A stretch of DNA of 64,000 nt from Xanthobacteraceae bacterium (GTDB lineage: Bacteria > Pseudomonadota > Alphaproteobacteria > Rhizobiales > Xanthobacteraceae). Within the stretch, counting starts at the first letter, position 1. Each line of letters begins with the position of its first letter. Made by a program: the position numbers and the translations under genes. Shown here one piece after another: positions 35,195-43,505 of the stretch. The stretch spans positions 48,685-112,684 of the forward strand of contig JARBUD010000015.1 of the NCBI GenBank assembly GCA_029239875.1, written 5' to 3'. A model generated the notes under the pieces. It had not been told where the DNA came from. It was given only the letters and a program-made list of their open reading frames with translations, and did no database searches.

Positions 35195-35671
35195 TCACAT
35201 GCGGTTGAAGCGCATCGCAAGCGTGGCACCCAGCCACACCGCGAGCAGCCAAGTGACGATGGAGACGGAGACATAGGCCGCCGCCAGGTGGACGTCGCCG
35301 CTCCTGATGAACATGAGCGTCTCCAGGCTGAAGGTGGAGAACGTCGTGAAGCCACCGCAGAAGCCCGTCATGACGAACTGGCGCAGGCGCGTGGCGGCCA
35401 TTATGCGCCCGCCCGGACCGGTAAGAGCGGCAAAATAGCCGATAACGAAGGAGCCGAGGACGTTGACGAACAGCGTGCCGACCGGAAAGGCGTCGCCCAG
35501 GTAGGCCACCGCCACGATCGCGACAAGTGCCCGTGACACCGATCCGAGAACAGCCCCGGCGCTGACGGCTAGATACAATTCCGCCGTCGCGCCCATGGCA
35601 ACCGAAGGGACAAGCCTCCACGTGGCCGAGGGATGACCTGGCCTCTCTTGCGTCGGAGCGGGATTATCCAC
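35195..35671 (-). CDS. crcB: CrcB/Fluc fluoride channel, second of the distal pair
   Basis: 158 residues from a GTG at 35671, with an N-terminal extension of some 30 residues before the first membrane helix; the internal ATG at 35596 would give a standard-length protein. Motifs: AVLGSVSRALV in TM1, GTLFVNVLGSFVIGYF with the pore Asn, and GFCGGFTTFSTFSLE with a complete Phe box. It forms the canonical half of this Fluc pair. Confidence 0.85.
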   Translation of the reverse strand: MDNPAPTQERPGHPSATWRLVPSVAMGATAELYLAVSAGAVLGSVSRALVAIVAVAYLGDAFPVGTLFVNVLGSFVIGYFAALTGPGGRIMAATRLRQFVMTGFCGGFTTFSTFSLETLMFIRSGDVHLAAAYVSVSIVTWLLAVWLGATLAMRFNRM

Positions 35672-35680
35672 GGCGCGCGC

Positions 35681-36076
35681 CTACGACAGCACGGACGTCG
35701 CGGCGGCGAAGCCGACGGCGATAGCCGAGAGGCATGCGATCAGCGAGATGCCCACATTGGCGCCCGCCCGGGTAAAGTCGCCGTCGCGCGCCAGCATCAG
35801 CGTCTGCAGGCTGAACGAGGAGACGGTCGTGTAGCTGCCCATGAACCCGACCGCCGCGAATTCCCATGCGGCGGGGAGGGGCAGCAGCCCCTTAACCGCG
35901 GCGGCTGCCGCCAGCGCGCCCATCATCATCGCGCCGCTGATGTTCACCACGATCGTGCCCCACGGAAACGTCGTCGCGAGACGATGGTCGATCAGCCCGG
36001 AGAGGAAGTAGCGGGCCGGTCCGCCGAGCGAACTGCCCAGCGCCACCCAGATGAGATCGGTCACGACTCCCAGCAT
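35681..36076 (-). CDS. crcB: CrcB/Fluc fluoride channel, first of the distal pair
   Basis: 131 residues. Motifs: ALGSSLGGPARYFLSG in TM1, GTIVVNISGAMMMG with the pore Asn, and VGFMGSYTTVSSFSLQ, where the first Phe of the TTFSTF box is Val. The gene starts the crcB-crcB-DUF190 operon. I looked at about 150 bases upstream for a fluoride riboswitch and found none that I could accept. Confidence 0.86.
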   Translation of the reverse strand: MLGVVTDLIWVALGSSLGGPARYFLSGLIDHRLATTFPWGTIVVNISGAMMMGALAAAAAVKGLLPLPAAWEFAAVGFMGSYTTVSSFSLQTLMLARDGDFTRAGANVGISLIACLSAIAVGFAAATSVLS

Positions 36077-36411
36077 CCCTGGCGTCTCCGGCCATTGGTA
36101 ACATGAATGGTTCTAGCGGCTCCACCGACCGGTTCTTCCCCGAACGCACCGATGATTTCGACAAAGGGAATCATTCCTTTCCTCGACGGATCGTTCGTTG
36201 CGGGTATTTTCACGTTCGCTTCGTGACCGGTGATCCGTCGCGGTGAAAAGCCATGTGCGAGAAGCCAAGCGACGGACGCGGCGGTATGCGGGGAGAGGGA
36301 CGGCTTCGAGCAGGTCGTGCGGTCGAAGGGCCGACTCGTTCAACAGCCTAGTTGCAATCGAGTGGCCCGGTAGGCTGACCGCTCGCGACCTCATCGTCTG
36401 CGGTCGATGGT
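36077..36411. other. Intergenic region upstream of the crcB-crcB-DUF190 operon
   Basis: About 335 bases between the start of the crcB operon and the 3' end of the alpha/beta hydrolase gene, both on the minus strand. It contains GGAATGATTCC-like dyads (about 36166-36180) but no fluoride-riboswitch core and no gene that I can support. Confidence 0.35.
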
Positions 36412-37254
36412 TCAGCCCTTGATGAAGGCGAGAATGTCCGGGTTGATGACGTCGGCATGGGTGGTGAGCATGCCGTGCGGGAAGCCGGGATAGACCTTGA
36501 GCGTGGCGTCCGGCAGCAACTCGGCCTGCAGCGCGCTGGCGTTCTTGTGGGGGACGATCTGGTCGTCATCGCCCTGAAGAACGAGGGTCGGGACGGTCAT
36601 CGCCTTGAGGTCCCCGGTCTGGTCGGTCTCGGAGAAGGCCTTGATGCCCTCATAATGCGCCTTGGCGCTGCCGATCATGCCCTGGCGCCACCAATTGTCG
36701 ATCACGCCCTGCGAGACCTTGGCGCCATCGCGGTTGAAGCCGTAGAACGGACCGGCGGCGACATCAATGTAGAACTGGGCGCGGTTGGCGGCGAGCGCGG
36801 CGCGGAAGCCGTCGAACACCTCAATCGGCAGGCCGCCGGGATAGGCTTCGGTCTTCAGCATGATCGGCGGCACGGCGGCGACCAGTACCGCCTTGGCGAC
36901 GCGGCCCTGCGGTAGGCCGAATTTGGCGACGTAGCGGGCGACCTGACCGCCGCCGGTTGAGTGGCCGATATGGACGACGTTGTGGAGGTCGAGATGCTCC
37001 ACCACCGCGCTGGCGTCGGCGGCGTAGTGGTCCATGTCATGGCCCTCGCTCACCTGCGAGGAGCGGCCATGGCCGCGGCGGTCGCTGGCGACGACGCGGA
37101 AGCCCTTGCCGAGGAAGTACAGCATCTGGGCGTCCCAGTCGTCCGCGCTGAGCGGCCAGCCGTGATGGAAGAAGATCGGCTGGGCGTCCTTCGGCCCCCA
37201 ATCCTTGTAGAAGATCTCGACGCCGTCCTTGGTGGTGACGTAGCCATTGCGCAT
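36412..37254 (-). CDS. Alpha/beta hydrolase, non-heme chloroperoxidase/arylesterase type
   Basis: 280 residues from the ATG at 37254 (AGGGAG ribosome site). Nucleophile elbow GHSTGGG, acid Asp in LQGDDDQIVP and catalytic His in GFPHGM form the Ser-Asp-His triad. FYKDWGPKDAQPIFFHHGWP and DRRGHGRSSQ match cofactor-free haloperoxidase/arylesterases, which can also make peracids. The physiological substrate is unknown; it stands alone. Confidence 0.87.
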   Translation of the reverse strand: MRNGYVTTKDGVEIFYKDWGPKDAQPIFFHHGWPLSADDWDAQMLYFLGKGFRVVASDRRGHGRSSQVSEGHDMDHYAADASAVVEHLDLHNVVHIGHSTGGGQVARYVAKFGLPQGRVAKAVLVAAVPPIMLKTEAYPGGLPIEVFDGFRAALAANRAQFYIDVAAGPFYGFNRDGAKVSQGVIDNWWRQGMIGSAKAHYEGIKAFSETDQTGDLKAMTVPTLVLQGDDDQIVPHKNASALQAELLPDATLKVYPGFPHGMLTTHADVINPDILAFIKG

Positions 37255-37742
37255 GGTTCTGCTCCCTAGGCGACTGCTCAGCAAGGCCAAGCCTTGCGAT
37301 GACGCGCCCCGATCGGCGGCGCGGCATCGGCTGGGCCGATCTGGCGGACGAGACGATCGACAGAAACTGGCCGCGTCGCCAGTTAAAGATTGTTAAAATT
37401 TAGGGCGCGGGGTTGGACCGATTGCACAGTAAGAGGCAACAACGGGCCGTCCTGGATGCCACTGGTCCCGTCTTCCGAAATAGGTATCCAGAATTAACGA
37501 AAATAAACTCGCCAGGAATTATCGCGGCCACCACAGTACTCAAGTGTCGGTCGACAAAGCTGATGGACGCCGAACCCATCCGATACCCTCGGTGACATTG
37601 GCGCTCCGTCCGACGACTAGCGTGCGCAGCCTTTCAGGGGCCTCGTGGCCCAATTGGGACGTGCGTGCACCTCTTTCGCCAGATGACGTGGCCTGAAGAA
37701 CGTCCTGGCCGCGACCAACCCAGTGAGCAACGAGGATGGAAC
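37255..37742. other. Intergenic region upstream of oxalate decarboxylase gene
   Basis: About 490 bases between divergent genes. A short AT-rich patch (AAAGATTGTTAAAATTTAGG, 37385-37404) may hold promoter sequence for either side. I see no gene or RNA. Confidence 0.35.
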
Positions 37743-38939
37743 ATGTCCACAGAAGGCTCGCCTCTTTCCGATGGTCTTTTCGGTTCCCTATCAGAGCAGA
37801 CCTTCCGCGCCGAACACGACGATTCAGCCGTGAACCCGGGCCCCACCAACGAGGCTCTCGCCAAGCTCAACCCCAACGCCGATGTGCCGCCGCCAACGGA
37901 TCACGGCGTCGTCGAGCCGTTCTGGTACTCCTTCGATCTGACGCATCGACGCGTTCAGGAAGGTGGATGGACGCACCAGGTCACTTCGCGCGAGCTACCG
38001 GTCTCCACGGAGATCGCCGGGGTCAACATGCGCCTTACCAAGGGGAGCTTTCGCGAGCTCCATTGGCATCTCGCCGATGAATGGGCGATCATGTTGAATG
38101 GACGGGCTCGCGTGACCGTATTCACGCCGGATGGGGCGATGTTCGTCGACGACGTCGAGTCCGGCGATCTTTGGTTATTCCCTGCGGGCGCCCCACACTC
38201 CATTCAGGCATTGGGAGATGAAGGGTGTGAATTCCTGTTGGTCTTCAACCAGGGCGACTTCTCCGAGGAAAGTACGCTCCTGTTATCGGACTGGCTGAAG
38301 CACACGCCCCCGGAAATCCTCGAGAGAAATTGTGGCCTCGACGCCGACGCGATCGCGAAACTGCCGAAGGGCGAGCCGCTCTACATCTTTCGAAGCGATG
38401 AACCGGAGAAGTCGCTCGACGAAGAGATCGCCGAGGTCGCACGCCATGCTTCCCGGCCGTCGCTTTCCTATACGTTCAAGACGGGCACGATGAAGCCCAC
38501 CTATGAGGGCGAAGCCGGAAGCGTGAAGATCATCGACTCCCGCAATTTTCCGGCCTCATCCAAGATCACGGCCGCGATCGTGACGGTAAGGCCCGGCTGC
38601 CTTCGGGAGCTCCATTGGCACCCCAACGGCAGCGAATGGCAGTACTGGATCAAGGGAAAGGGCCGCATGACCGTATTCCCCGGTCAGGAAGCCGCGCGCA
38701 CGATGGACTTCAACGCGAACGACGTTGGTTTCGTTTCGAACATGGCGGGCCACTATATCGAGAATACGGGCGAGGAGGATCTCGTATTCCTAGAGATGTT
38801 CGCGGCCCCGGAATTCCAGCAGATTTCTCTCAACCAGTGGCTCCGCGCATTGCCTTCACAAGCCGTACGGTCGCACACCAATCTCAGCGACCAGGACATC
38901 AGCAGGATTCCCGCCGGGGACCACCCGCTGTTGCGGTAG
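37743..38939 (+). CDS. oxdC: Bicupin oxalate decarboxylase
   Basis: 398 residues from the ATG at 37743 (GAGG ribosome site 8 bases upstream). Two cupin domains each keep the Mn ligands: His107, His109, Glu113 and His152 in the first (ELHWHLADEWAIM, GAPHSIQ), and His292, His294, Glu299 and His338 in the second (ELHWHPNGSEWQYW, GHYIEN). The lid reads FSEEST, so the Glu that gives decarboxylase rather than oxidase activity (Glu162 in B. subtilis) is kept as Glu175. It would convert oxalate to formate and CO2. No signal peptide is seen. Confidence 0.9.
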   Translation: MSTEGSPLSDGLFGSLSEQTFRAEHDDSAVNPGPTNEALAKLNPNADVPPPTDHGVVEPFWYSFDLTHRRVQEGGWTHQVTSRELPVSTEIAGVNMRLTKGSFRELHWHLADEWAIMLNGRARVTVFTPDGAMFVDDVESGDLWLFPAGAPHSIQALGDEGCEFLLVFNQGDFSEESTLLLSDWLKHTPPEILERNCGLDADAIAKLPKGEPLYIFRSDEPEKSLDEEIAEVARHASRPSLSYTFKTGTMKPTYEGEAGSVKIIDSRNFPASSKITAAIVTVRPGCLRELHWHPNGSEWQYWIKGKGRMTVFPGQEAARTMDFNANDVGFVSNMAGHYIENTGEEDLVFLEMFAAPEFQQISLNQWLRALPSQAVRSHTNLSDQDISRIPAGDHPLLR

Positions 38940-39246
38940 AGCCGGTTTCGCGATCCTCCTCCGGATCGCGGTGAGGCGGTGGCGGCTCCAGCTGCCCCGC
39001 CCATCGTCCGCAGGCGCGCCGCTACACGCCTGCACGAGCGCGGACGGACGTCGACACGGTGTGTCGCGTCTCATCGTCCGCGTCGCTTGAGAGCTTCAAC
39101 CGGCAACCGCACGCGCCGCATAGCTCCGTTACCCTTCGCGCTGCGGAACTGACCACAGAACATTCCCGGCGAAGCGGGGCGAGACCTACGGTGTCCAGCA
39201 GGCAGCCGTGGGTCGAGGGCCAAAGCCACCGCCGCCCGATCTGCCT
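38940..39246. other. Intergenic region, convergent genes
   Basis: About 305 bases between the oxalate decarboxylase stop and the DUF488 stop. CGCGATCCTCCTCCGGATCGCG (38949-38970) is a strong imperfect dyad shortly after the oxdC stop that may terminate transcription. Nothing else is seen. Confidence 0.4.
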
Positions 39247-39621
39247 TCATCCCGTTCGGAAGCGCTCGCGAAGATAATCGGCGAGAACCACCGCCTCATT
39301 GTGATCGGCGTCCCGTGCGGCGTAGATCAGCGTGACCCGGCCGCTCCCCAAGAGCTGCTCAAGGGGCGCGAGCGCACCTTCATTCGCCCGCAACTCCTCG
39401 CGGTACCGTCGCGCGAATTCCTTGAACCGAGCCGGATCGTGCCCGAACCATTCCCGCAGCTCGGTGCTCGGCGCAATGTCCTTCAGCCATAAGGTCAGCT
39501 TCAGGTCATCCTTCCGCACGCCTCGCGGCCACAACCTGTCGACGAGGACGCGAGCGCCGTCGTCGGGACGCGCGGGCTCATAGGCGCGCTTCATCAGGAG
39601 GTCTGGCTCAGATGACGTCAT
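39247..39621 (-). CDS. DUF488 family protein
   Basis: 124 residues from the ATG at 39621. VLVDRLWPRGVRKDDLKLTL, WFGHDPARFKEFARRYREEL and VTLIYAARDADHNEAVVLAD are the usual DUF488 (YeaO-like) motifs. The in-frame extension to 39753 is not conserved. The function is unknown; the family is common in soil bacteria. Confidence 0.85.
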   Translation of the reverse strand: MTSSEPDLLMKRAYEPARPDDGARVLVDRLWPRGVRKDDLKLTLWLKDIAPSTELREWFGHDPARFKEFARRYREELRANEGALAPLEQLLGSGRVTLIYAARDADHNEAVVLADYLRERFRTG

Positions 39622-39949
39622 GCGAGCATCTCCGCAAGTGAATTGATCGGTGCCGACCACACGTTTACGTGTCGCCGGATCAATCAATTTGCTGAAGCAT
39701 AAGCAATATTTACGAGGAGTAATTACCAGATCGAATGACGCGATTATTGACAATGCCGCCTAGAGAAATTTTCGCTTCTCTCGAGCTGACTGTCGGGCGG
39801 AGATCGGACTGTTCCCCGCGTGATGCCGCCGCGCGAAAGGTTCTCGCTCGGATGGTAGGGGCACCATGACGCCTCCACTCTGATCTAGCGTGCCGCTAGG
39901 GAACTGCGGTAGCATCGGGCTGGTACCCCCGTGTTCACCCGTAGGTCAG
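39622..39949. other. Intergenic region between DUF488 and STAND regulator genes
   Basis: About 330 bases between divergent genes. AT-rich stretches (39690-39775) include TTGACA at about 39745 on the plus strand without a matching -10. It probably holds both promoters. Confidence 0.35.
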
Positions 39950-42793
39950 ATGCTTGACGATGGCACAGGCGACCGCGTTCTGACTTTCGGCCCATTCAAG
40001 CTTTCCTTCGCGAAGCGATTGCTTGAGAAGAATGGCTCGCCGGTGAGGCTAGGGGCGCGTGCGTTCGACATTCTGGTCACGCTTATCGAGCGCCAGGGCG
40101 AGGTGGTTTCCAAGCGAGAATTGTTGTCTTCCGTCTGGCGGAACATCGCCGTCGAAGAGGTTGCATTGCGTGTCCATATCGCCAGCCTGCGCAAGGTCTT
40201 GCAGGATGGACAGGATGGCGCCCGTTACATCATCAATGTGCCGACGCGAGGCTATTCATTCGTGGGCGTCGCCGATGGCAAGGGGCCGACGGAAAGCATC
40301 GATCAACGCCAAGAAGGCCGCGAACATTGGGGCCATCTTCCACGGCCACTGGCGCGCATGGTCGGTCGGGACGACGCGGTACGGGCGATATCCGAGCATC
40401 TGACACGGCATCGTTTCGTCACGATCTTGGGCACCGGGGGCTTGGGGAAGACGACCGTCGCCCTGGCGGTCGTGCAGGAGCAGATCGAACGGTTCGGCGG
40501 CGCCGTCCTCTTCCTTGATCTGAGCGCCTACGGAGATTCCAGCTCGCTCATCAACGGGCTCGCGTCACGGCTCGGGCTGATGGTCGACGCTGATGACATG
40601 CTTGCCACCGTCATTCGTTCGCTGACGGAGCGACGTATCCTCCTCGTGCTGGACAGTTGTGAACCTCTCGTAGACAGCGTGGCGGCGTTGGCGGAACGGA
40701 TTTTCCAGGAGGGTCCGCAGGTCAGCATCCTGGCGACAAGCAGGGAACCCTTGCGAGTTGAGGGTGAGTACATCTTTCGCCTTTCGCCACTCGATTGTCC
40801 TCCGGACGGGCCTGACGTGGAGCCGATCGCGGCCCTCGGGTACCCGGCCGTGCGCCTCTTCATCGAGAGAGCGATCGCGGGCGGATACGCGGCCGGGAAT
40901 GAGGCTGACGTACTCGCCATCGGCTCGATCTGTCGACGGCTTGACGGACTGCCCCTGGCCATAGAGTTGGCGGCGGGCGGAGTGGGGATCCACGGCATCA
41001 CCGCGACGGCGTCGTTGCTCGGCGATCGGCTGCCGTTGATTTGGCCAGGGCGGCGTACCGGTCAACAGCGACACCAAACGCTGGGATCCTTGATCGATTG
41101 GAGCTACCAACTCCTCGATGACGCGGAACGGCGGGTCTTCATTCGGCTGTCCCCGTTCGTAGGCTCGTTCAGTCTGGAAGCCGCGATAGCGGTCGTCTCG
41201 GACGAGCTGCTCGACGAGTCTCTCGTGGGTCGAGCGGTGGGTTCTCTGGTCAGCAAGTCCCTCGTCTCAACGGCACCGGGACCGACCGCTCGCTACCGCC
41301 TGCTTGATACCACGCGGGCGTATGCCATCGATCGGCTCGGTAGAGGAGCGGATCGCGACGACGTTTGTCGTCGGCATGCTCGATTCTTCCTTTCCCATCT
41401 CAGCTCCCGGCGTCCTGGCGAACCCGGGCTGGGTGAATTCTCCGAGGCGCTCGACAACGTGCGAGCCGCGCTGACGTGGAGCATCGATAGACCAGAGGAC
41501 GCCGACCTTTTCGTTCGGCTCGCTGCCGAGGCATCGTCCTTCCTGCTTGCGTCTTCGCGTCTGAGCGAGTGCGAACGATGGTGCAGGGTCGCCCTGCATA
41601 AACTGGAGGAGGGTATGCTTGGCTCTGACGTCGAGCTGAAACTCCAGGGCGCCTTGGGGCTCTCGTCCATGTTCGTCGAGGGTCATGGCCAACATGCTCA
41701 CGCAGCCCTTTCAAGGGCCGCCGAACTGGCTGCTGGCCAGAACCAGCCTCGGGTGCATCTGAGAGCGATCGCCCAGCTGCTGATGTACCATATCCGCACG
41801 GGGTCATTCCGCGAGATGCTCGCGCTGGCCCAGCAGGCCGAGTCTCTGAGCAATATGCGCGGGAACAGTGACATGTTGCCCGCCGCGCACTGGATGACAG
41901 GCATTTCCCACCACTTCATCGGGCACCAAGCGGCCGCTCGCGTACACCTGGAGCAGGCGCTGCAACCCCAATCGTCGCTTTCGCAGGCGGCAACGGACAT
42001 CGGCTTCGATTATGCCGAGCGGGCTCGTAATGCCCTCGCACAGGTCCTATGGTTGCAAGGCTCTCCGGATCAAGCACTCGCGGTAGCGATGCAAAGCGTG
42101 CGCAGCGCGTCCATGAAGGGAGAGCCGATCACGCATTGCATATGCCTTTTGTGGACGACGTTTGTATTTCTCTGGACCGGGGACATCGCGAATGCCTCGT
42201 CCTGTCGAAATCAATTGAGCGATCTCGCCAACCGGTATTCCCTGAAGCCCTATGAAGCCGTCATCCAGGGGATAACCGGCGAGATACTGGTAAGACAAGG
42301 CAGCGGCGACGCAGGCATCCGCCTTTTGCAGTCTTCGGTGACCTCACTCCTTGCCGATCGCTACGAGCTGTTCGTTCCAGTGCTGAGTTGTGCCCTGGCG
42401 GATGCTCTTCTGGCGTCCGGGAATGTGGACGAAGCAAGGTCGACCGTCGATCGAGCGCTTGCAGGGATATCCCAAGGAGGGGGGTCACTCAGTTGGCCTG
42501 AGCTGTTGAGGTTCAACGCGCTGATCCTGGAATCAAGCGACTATGGTGCCGCCGAACGAGAGTACCGTCGCGCGATCGCCCTTGCCGAGGAACAAACCGC
42601 GCTCTCGTGGGCGCTTCGCTGTGCGACGAGCCTGGCGCGGCTGCTGGTGAGACAAGGGAGGCGCGATCACGCCCGCGAGACTCTCGACGCCGTCTACGGC
42701 CGCTTTCGGGAGGGCTTCGACACGGGTGATCTGAAGTCTGCCCGGCAACTTCTGAACGAACTGGCCAAACCGCGTAATCTTCGGCTTCTCTGA
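39950..42793 (+). CDS. Winged-helix / STAND (NB-ARC-like) ATPase / TPR transcriptional regulator
   Basis: 947 residues from the ATG at 39950 (AGG upstream); a longer start at 39890 lacks a ribosome site. Domains in order: OmpR/CadC-type winged helix (about 10-108; FGPFKLSFAKRLLEKNGSPV, RYIINVPTRGYSFVG), STAND NTPase with P-loop GTGGLGKTT (161-169), Walker B LLVLDSCEPL and the LDGLPLAIELAA motif, a winged-helix linker (LGSLIDWSYQLLDDAERRVF), then about 350 residues of TPR-like helical repeats. Such proteins are signal-dependent activators that oligomerise after ligand binding. It probably acts on the sulfotransferase-like gene directly downstream, which is inference. Confidence 0.85.
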   Translation: MLDDGTGDRVLTFGPFKLSFAKRLLEKNGSPVRLGARAFDILVTLIERQGEVVSKRELLSSVWRNIAVEEVALRVHIASLRKVLQDGQDGARYIINVPTRGYSFVGVADGKGPTESIDQRQEGREHWGHLPRPLARMVGRDDAVRAISEHLTRHRFVTILGTGGLGKTTVALAVVQEQIERFGGAVLFLDLSAYGDSSSLINGLASRLGLMVDADDMLATVIRSLTERRILLVLDSCEPLVDSVAALAERIFQEGPQVSILATSREPLRVEGEYIFRLSPLDCPPDGPDVEPIAALGYPAVRLFIERAIAGGYAAGNEADVLAIGSICRRLDGLPLAIELAAGGVGIHGITATASLLGDRLPLIWPGRRTGQQRHQTLGSLIDWSYQLLDDAERRVFIRLSPFVGSFSLEAAIAVVSDELLDESLVGRAVGSLVSKSLVSTAPGPTARYRLLDTTRAYAIDRLGRGADRDDVCRRHARFFLSHLSSRRPGEPGLGEFSEALDNVRAALTWSIDRPEDADLFVRLAAEASSFLLASSRLSECERWCRVALHKLEEGMLGSDVELKLQGALGLSSMFVEGHGQHAHAALSRAAELAAGQNQPRVHLRAIAQLLMYHIRTGSFREMLALAQQAESLSNMRGNSDMLPAAHWMTGISHHFIGHQAAARVHLEQALQPQSSLSQAATDIGFDYAERARNALAQVLWLQGSPDQALAVAMQSVRSASMKGEPITHCICLLWTTFVFLWTGDIANASSCRNQLSDLANRYSLKPYEAVIQGITGEILVRQGSGDAGIRLLQSSVTSLLADRYELFVPVLSCALADALLASGNVDEARSTVDRALAGISQGGGSLSWPELLRFNALILESSDYGAAEREYRRAIALAEEQTALSWALRCATSLARLLVRQGRRDHARETLDAVYGRFREGFDTGDLKSARQLLNELAKPRNLRLL

Positions 42794-42826
42794 GACAAGA
42801 ATTGCGAAAACGGACGGGATGTAGTC

Positions 42827-43465
42827 ATGGCCCTCAAAGTGATTGGCTCGGGCTTCGGTCGGACCGGCACCATGTCGACCAAGATTGCCCTCGAACGTCT
42901 CGGATTCGGCCCCTGCCATCACATGGTCGAGGTCCTGGGCAAGCCGGACCAACTTCGCTTCTGGGACGCCATCGCCGCGGGCCAACGCGTCGAATGGGAG
43001 GATGTCTACGAGGGCTATGTTTCTCAGGTGGACTGGCCGGGGGCGGCCGTTTGGCATGAAGTTCAACAGGCGTTCCCCGGGGCCAAGGTGATCCATACGG
43101 AACGCCCGGCGGAGGAGTGGTGGGAGAGCTACAGCAGGACGATCGGGATGCTCTTCAATGCCCATCCCGTGCCGACGCTACCTGCGCACCTGGTCCCGGT
43201 ACTGGACGTGATGAAGGGGTGGTTCGTCACCGAGACGTTCGGGCCGCGCATTGAGCGCGAGAGCGCGATAGAGGCGTATCGCAAGAACAATGAGCGGGTT
43301 CGCGAAGTGATCGCTCCGGGGCGCCTACTCGTGTTCAACCCGGCAGAGGGATGGGAGCCTCTGTGTCGTTTTCTCGAAGTGCCCGTTCCGGATGATGACT
43401 TTCCGCGCACGAACACGCGCGACGAGTTCTGGGACCTCGTCGGCGGGCGACCGGAGGAAGGTTGA
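42827..43465 (+). CDS. Sulfotransferase-fold P-loop protein
   Basis: 212 residues. The 5'-phosphosulfate-binding loop is GSGFGRTGTMSTK near the N-terminus, a conserved helix reads LRFWDAIAAGQRVEW, and the second motif HTERPAEEWWESYSRTIG matches the 3'-phosphate region. It belongs to the small NAD-dependent-epimerase-like sulfotransferases that are widespread but mostly of unknown substrate. It follows the STAND regulator by 33 bases and may be its target. Confidence 0.8.
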   Translation: MALKVIGSGFGRTGTMSTKIALERLGFGPCHHMVEVLGKPDQLRFWDAIAAGQRVEWEDVYEGYVSQVDWPGAAVWHEVQQAFPGAKVIHTERPAEEWWESYSRTIGMLFNAHPVPTLPAHLVPVLDVMKGWFVTETFGPRIERESAIEAYRKNNERVREVIAPGRLLVFNPAEGWEPLCRFLEVPVPDDDFPRTNTRDEFWDLVGGRPEEG

Positions 43466-43505
43466 TGCTGTGGGGCGCCGCCCTGCGTCTTCCTAGGTAC
43501 TCGAC

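Noticed and set aside
36077..36240. Fluoride riboswitch upstream of the crcB-crcB-DUF190 operon
   Set aside because: I searched by eye for the conserved GATG and pseudoknot segments on the minus strand and found only partial resemblance.
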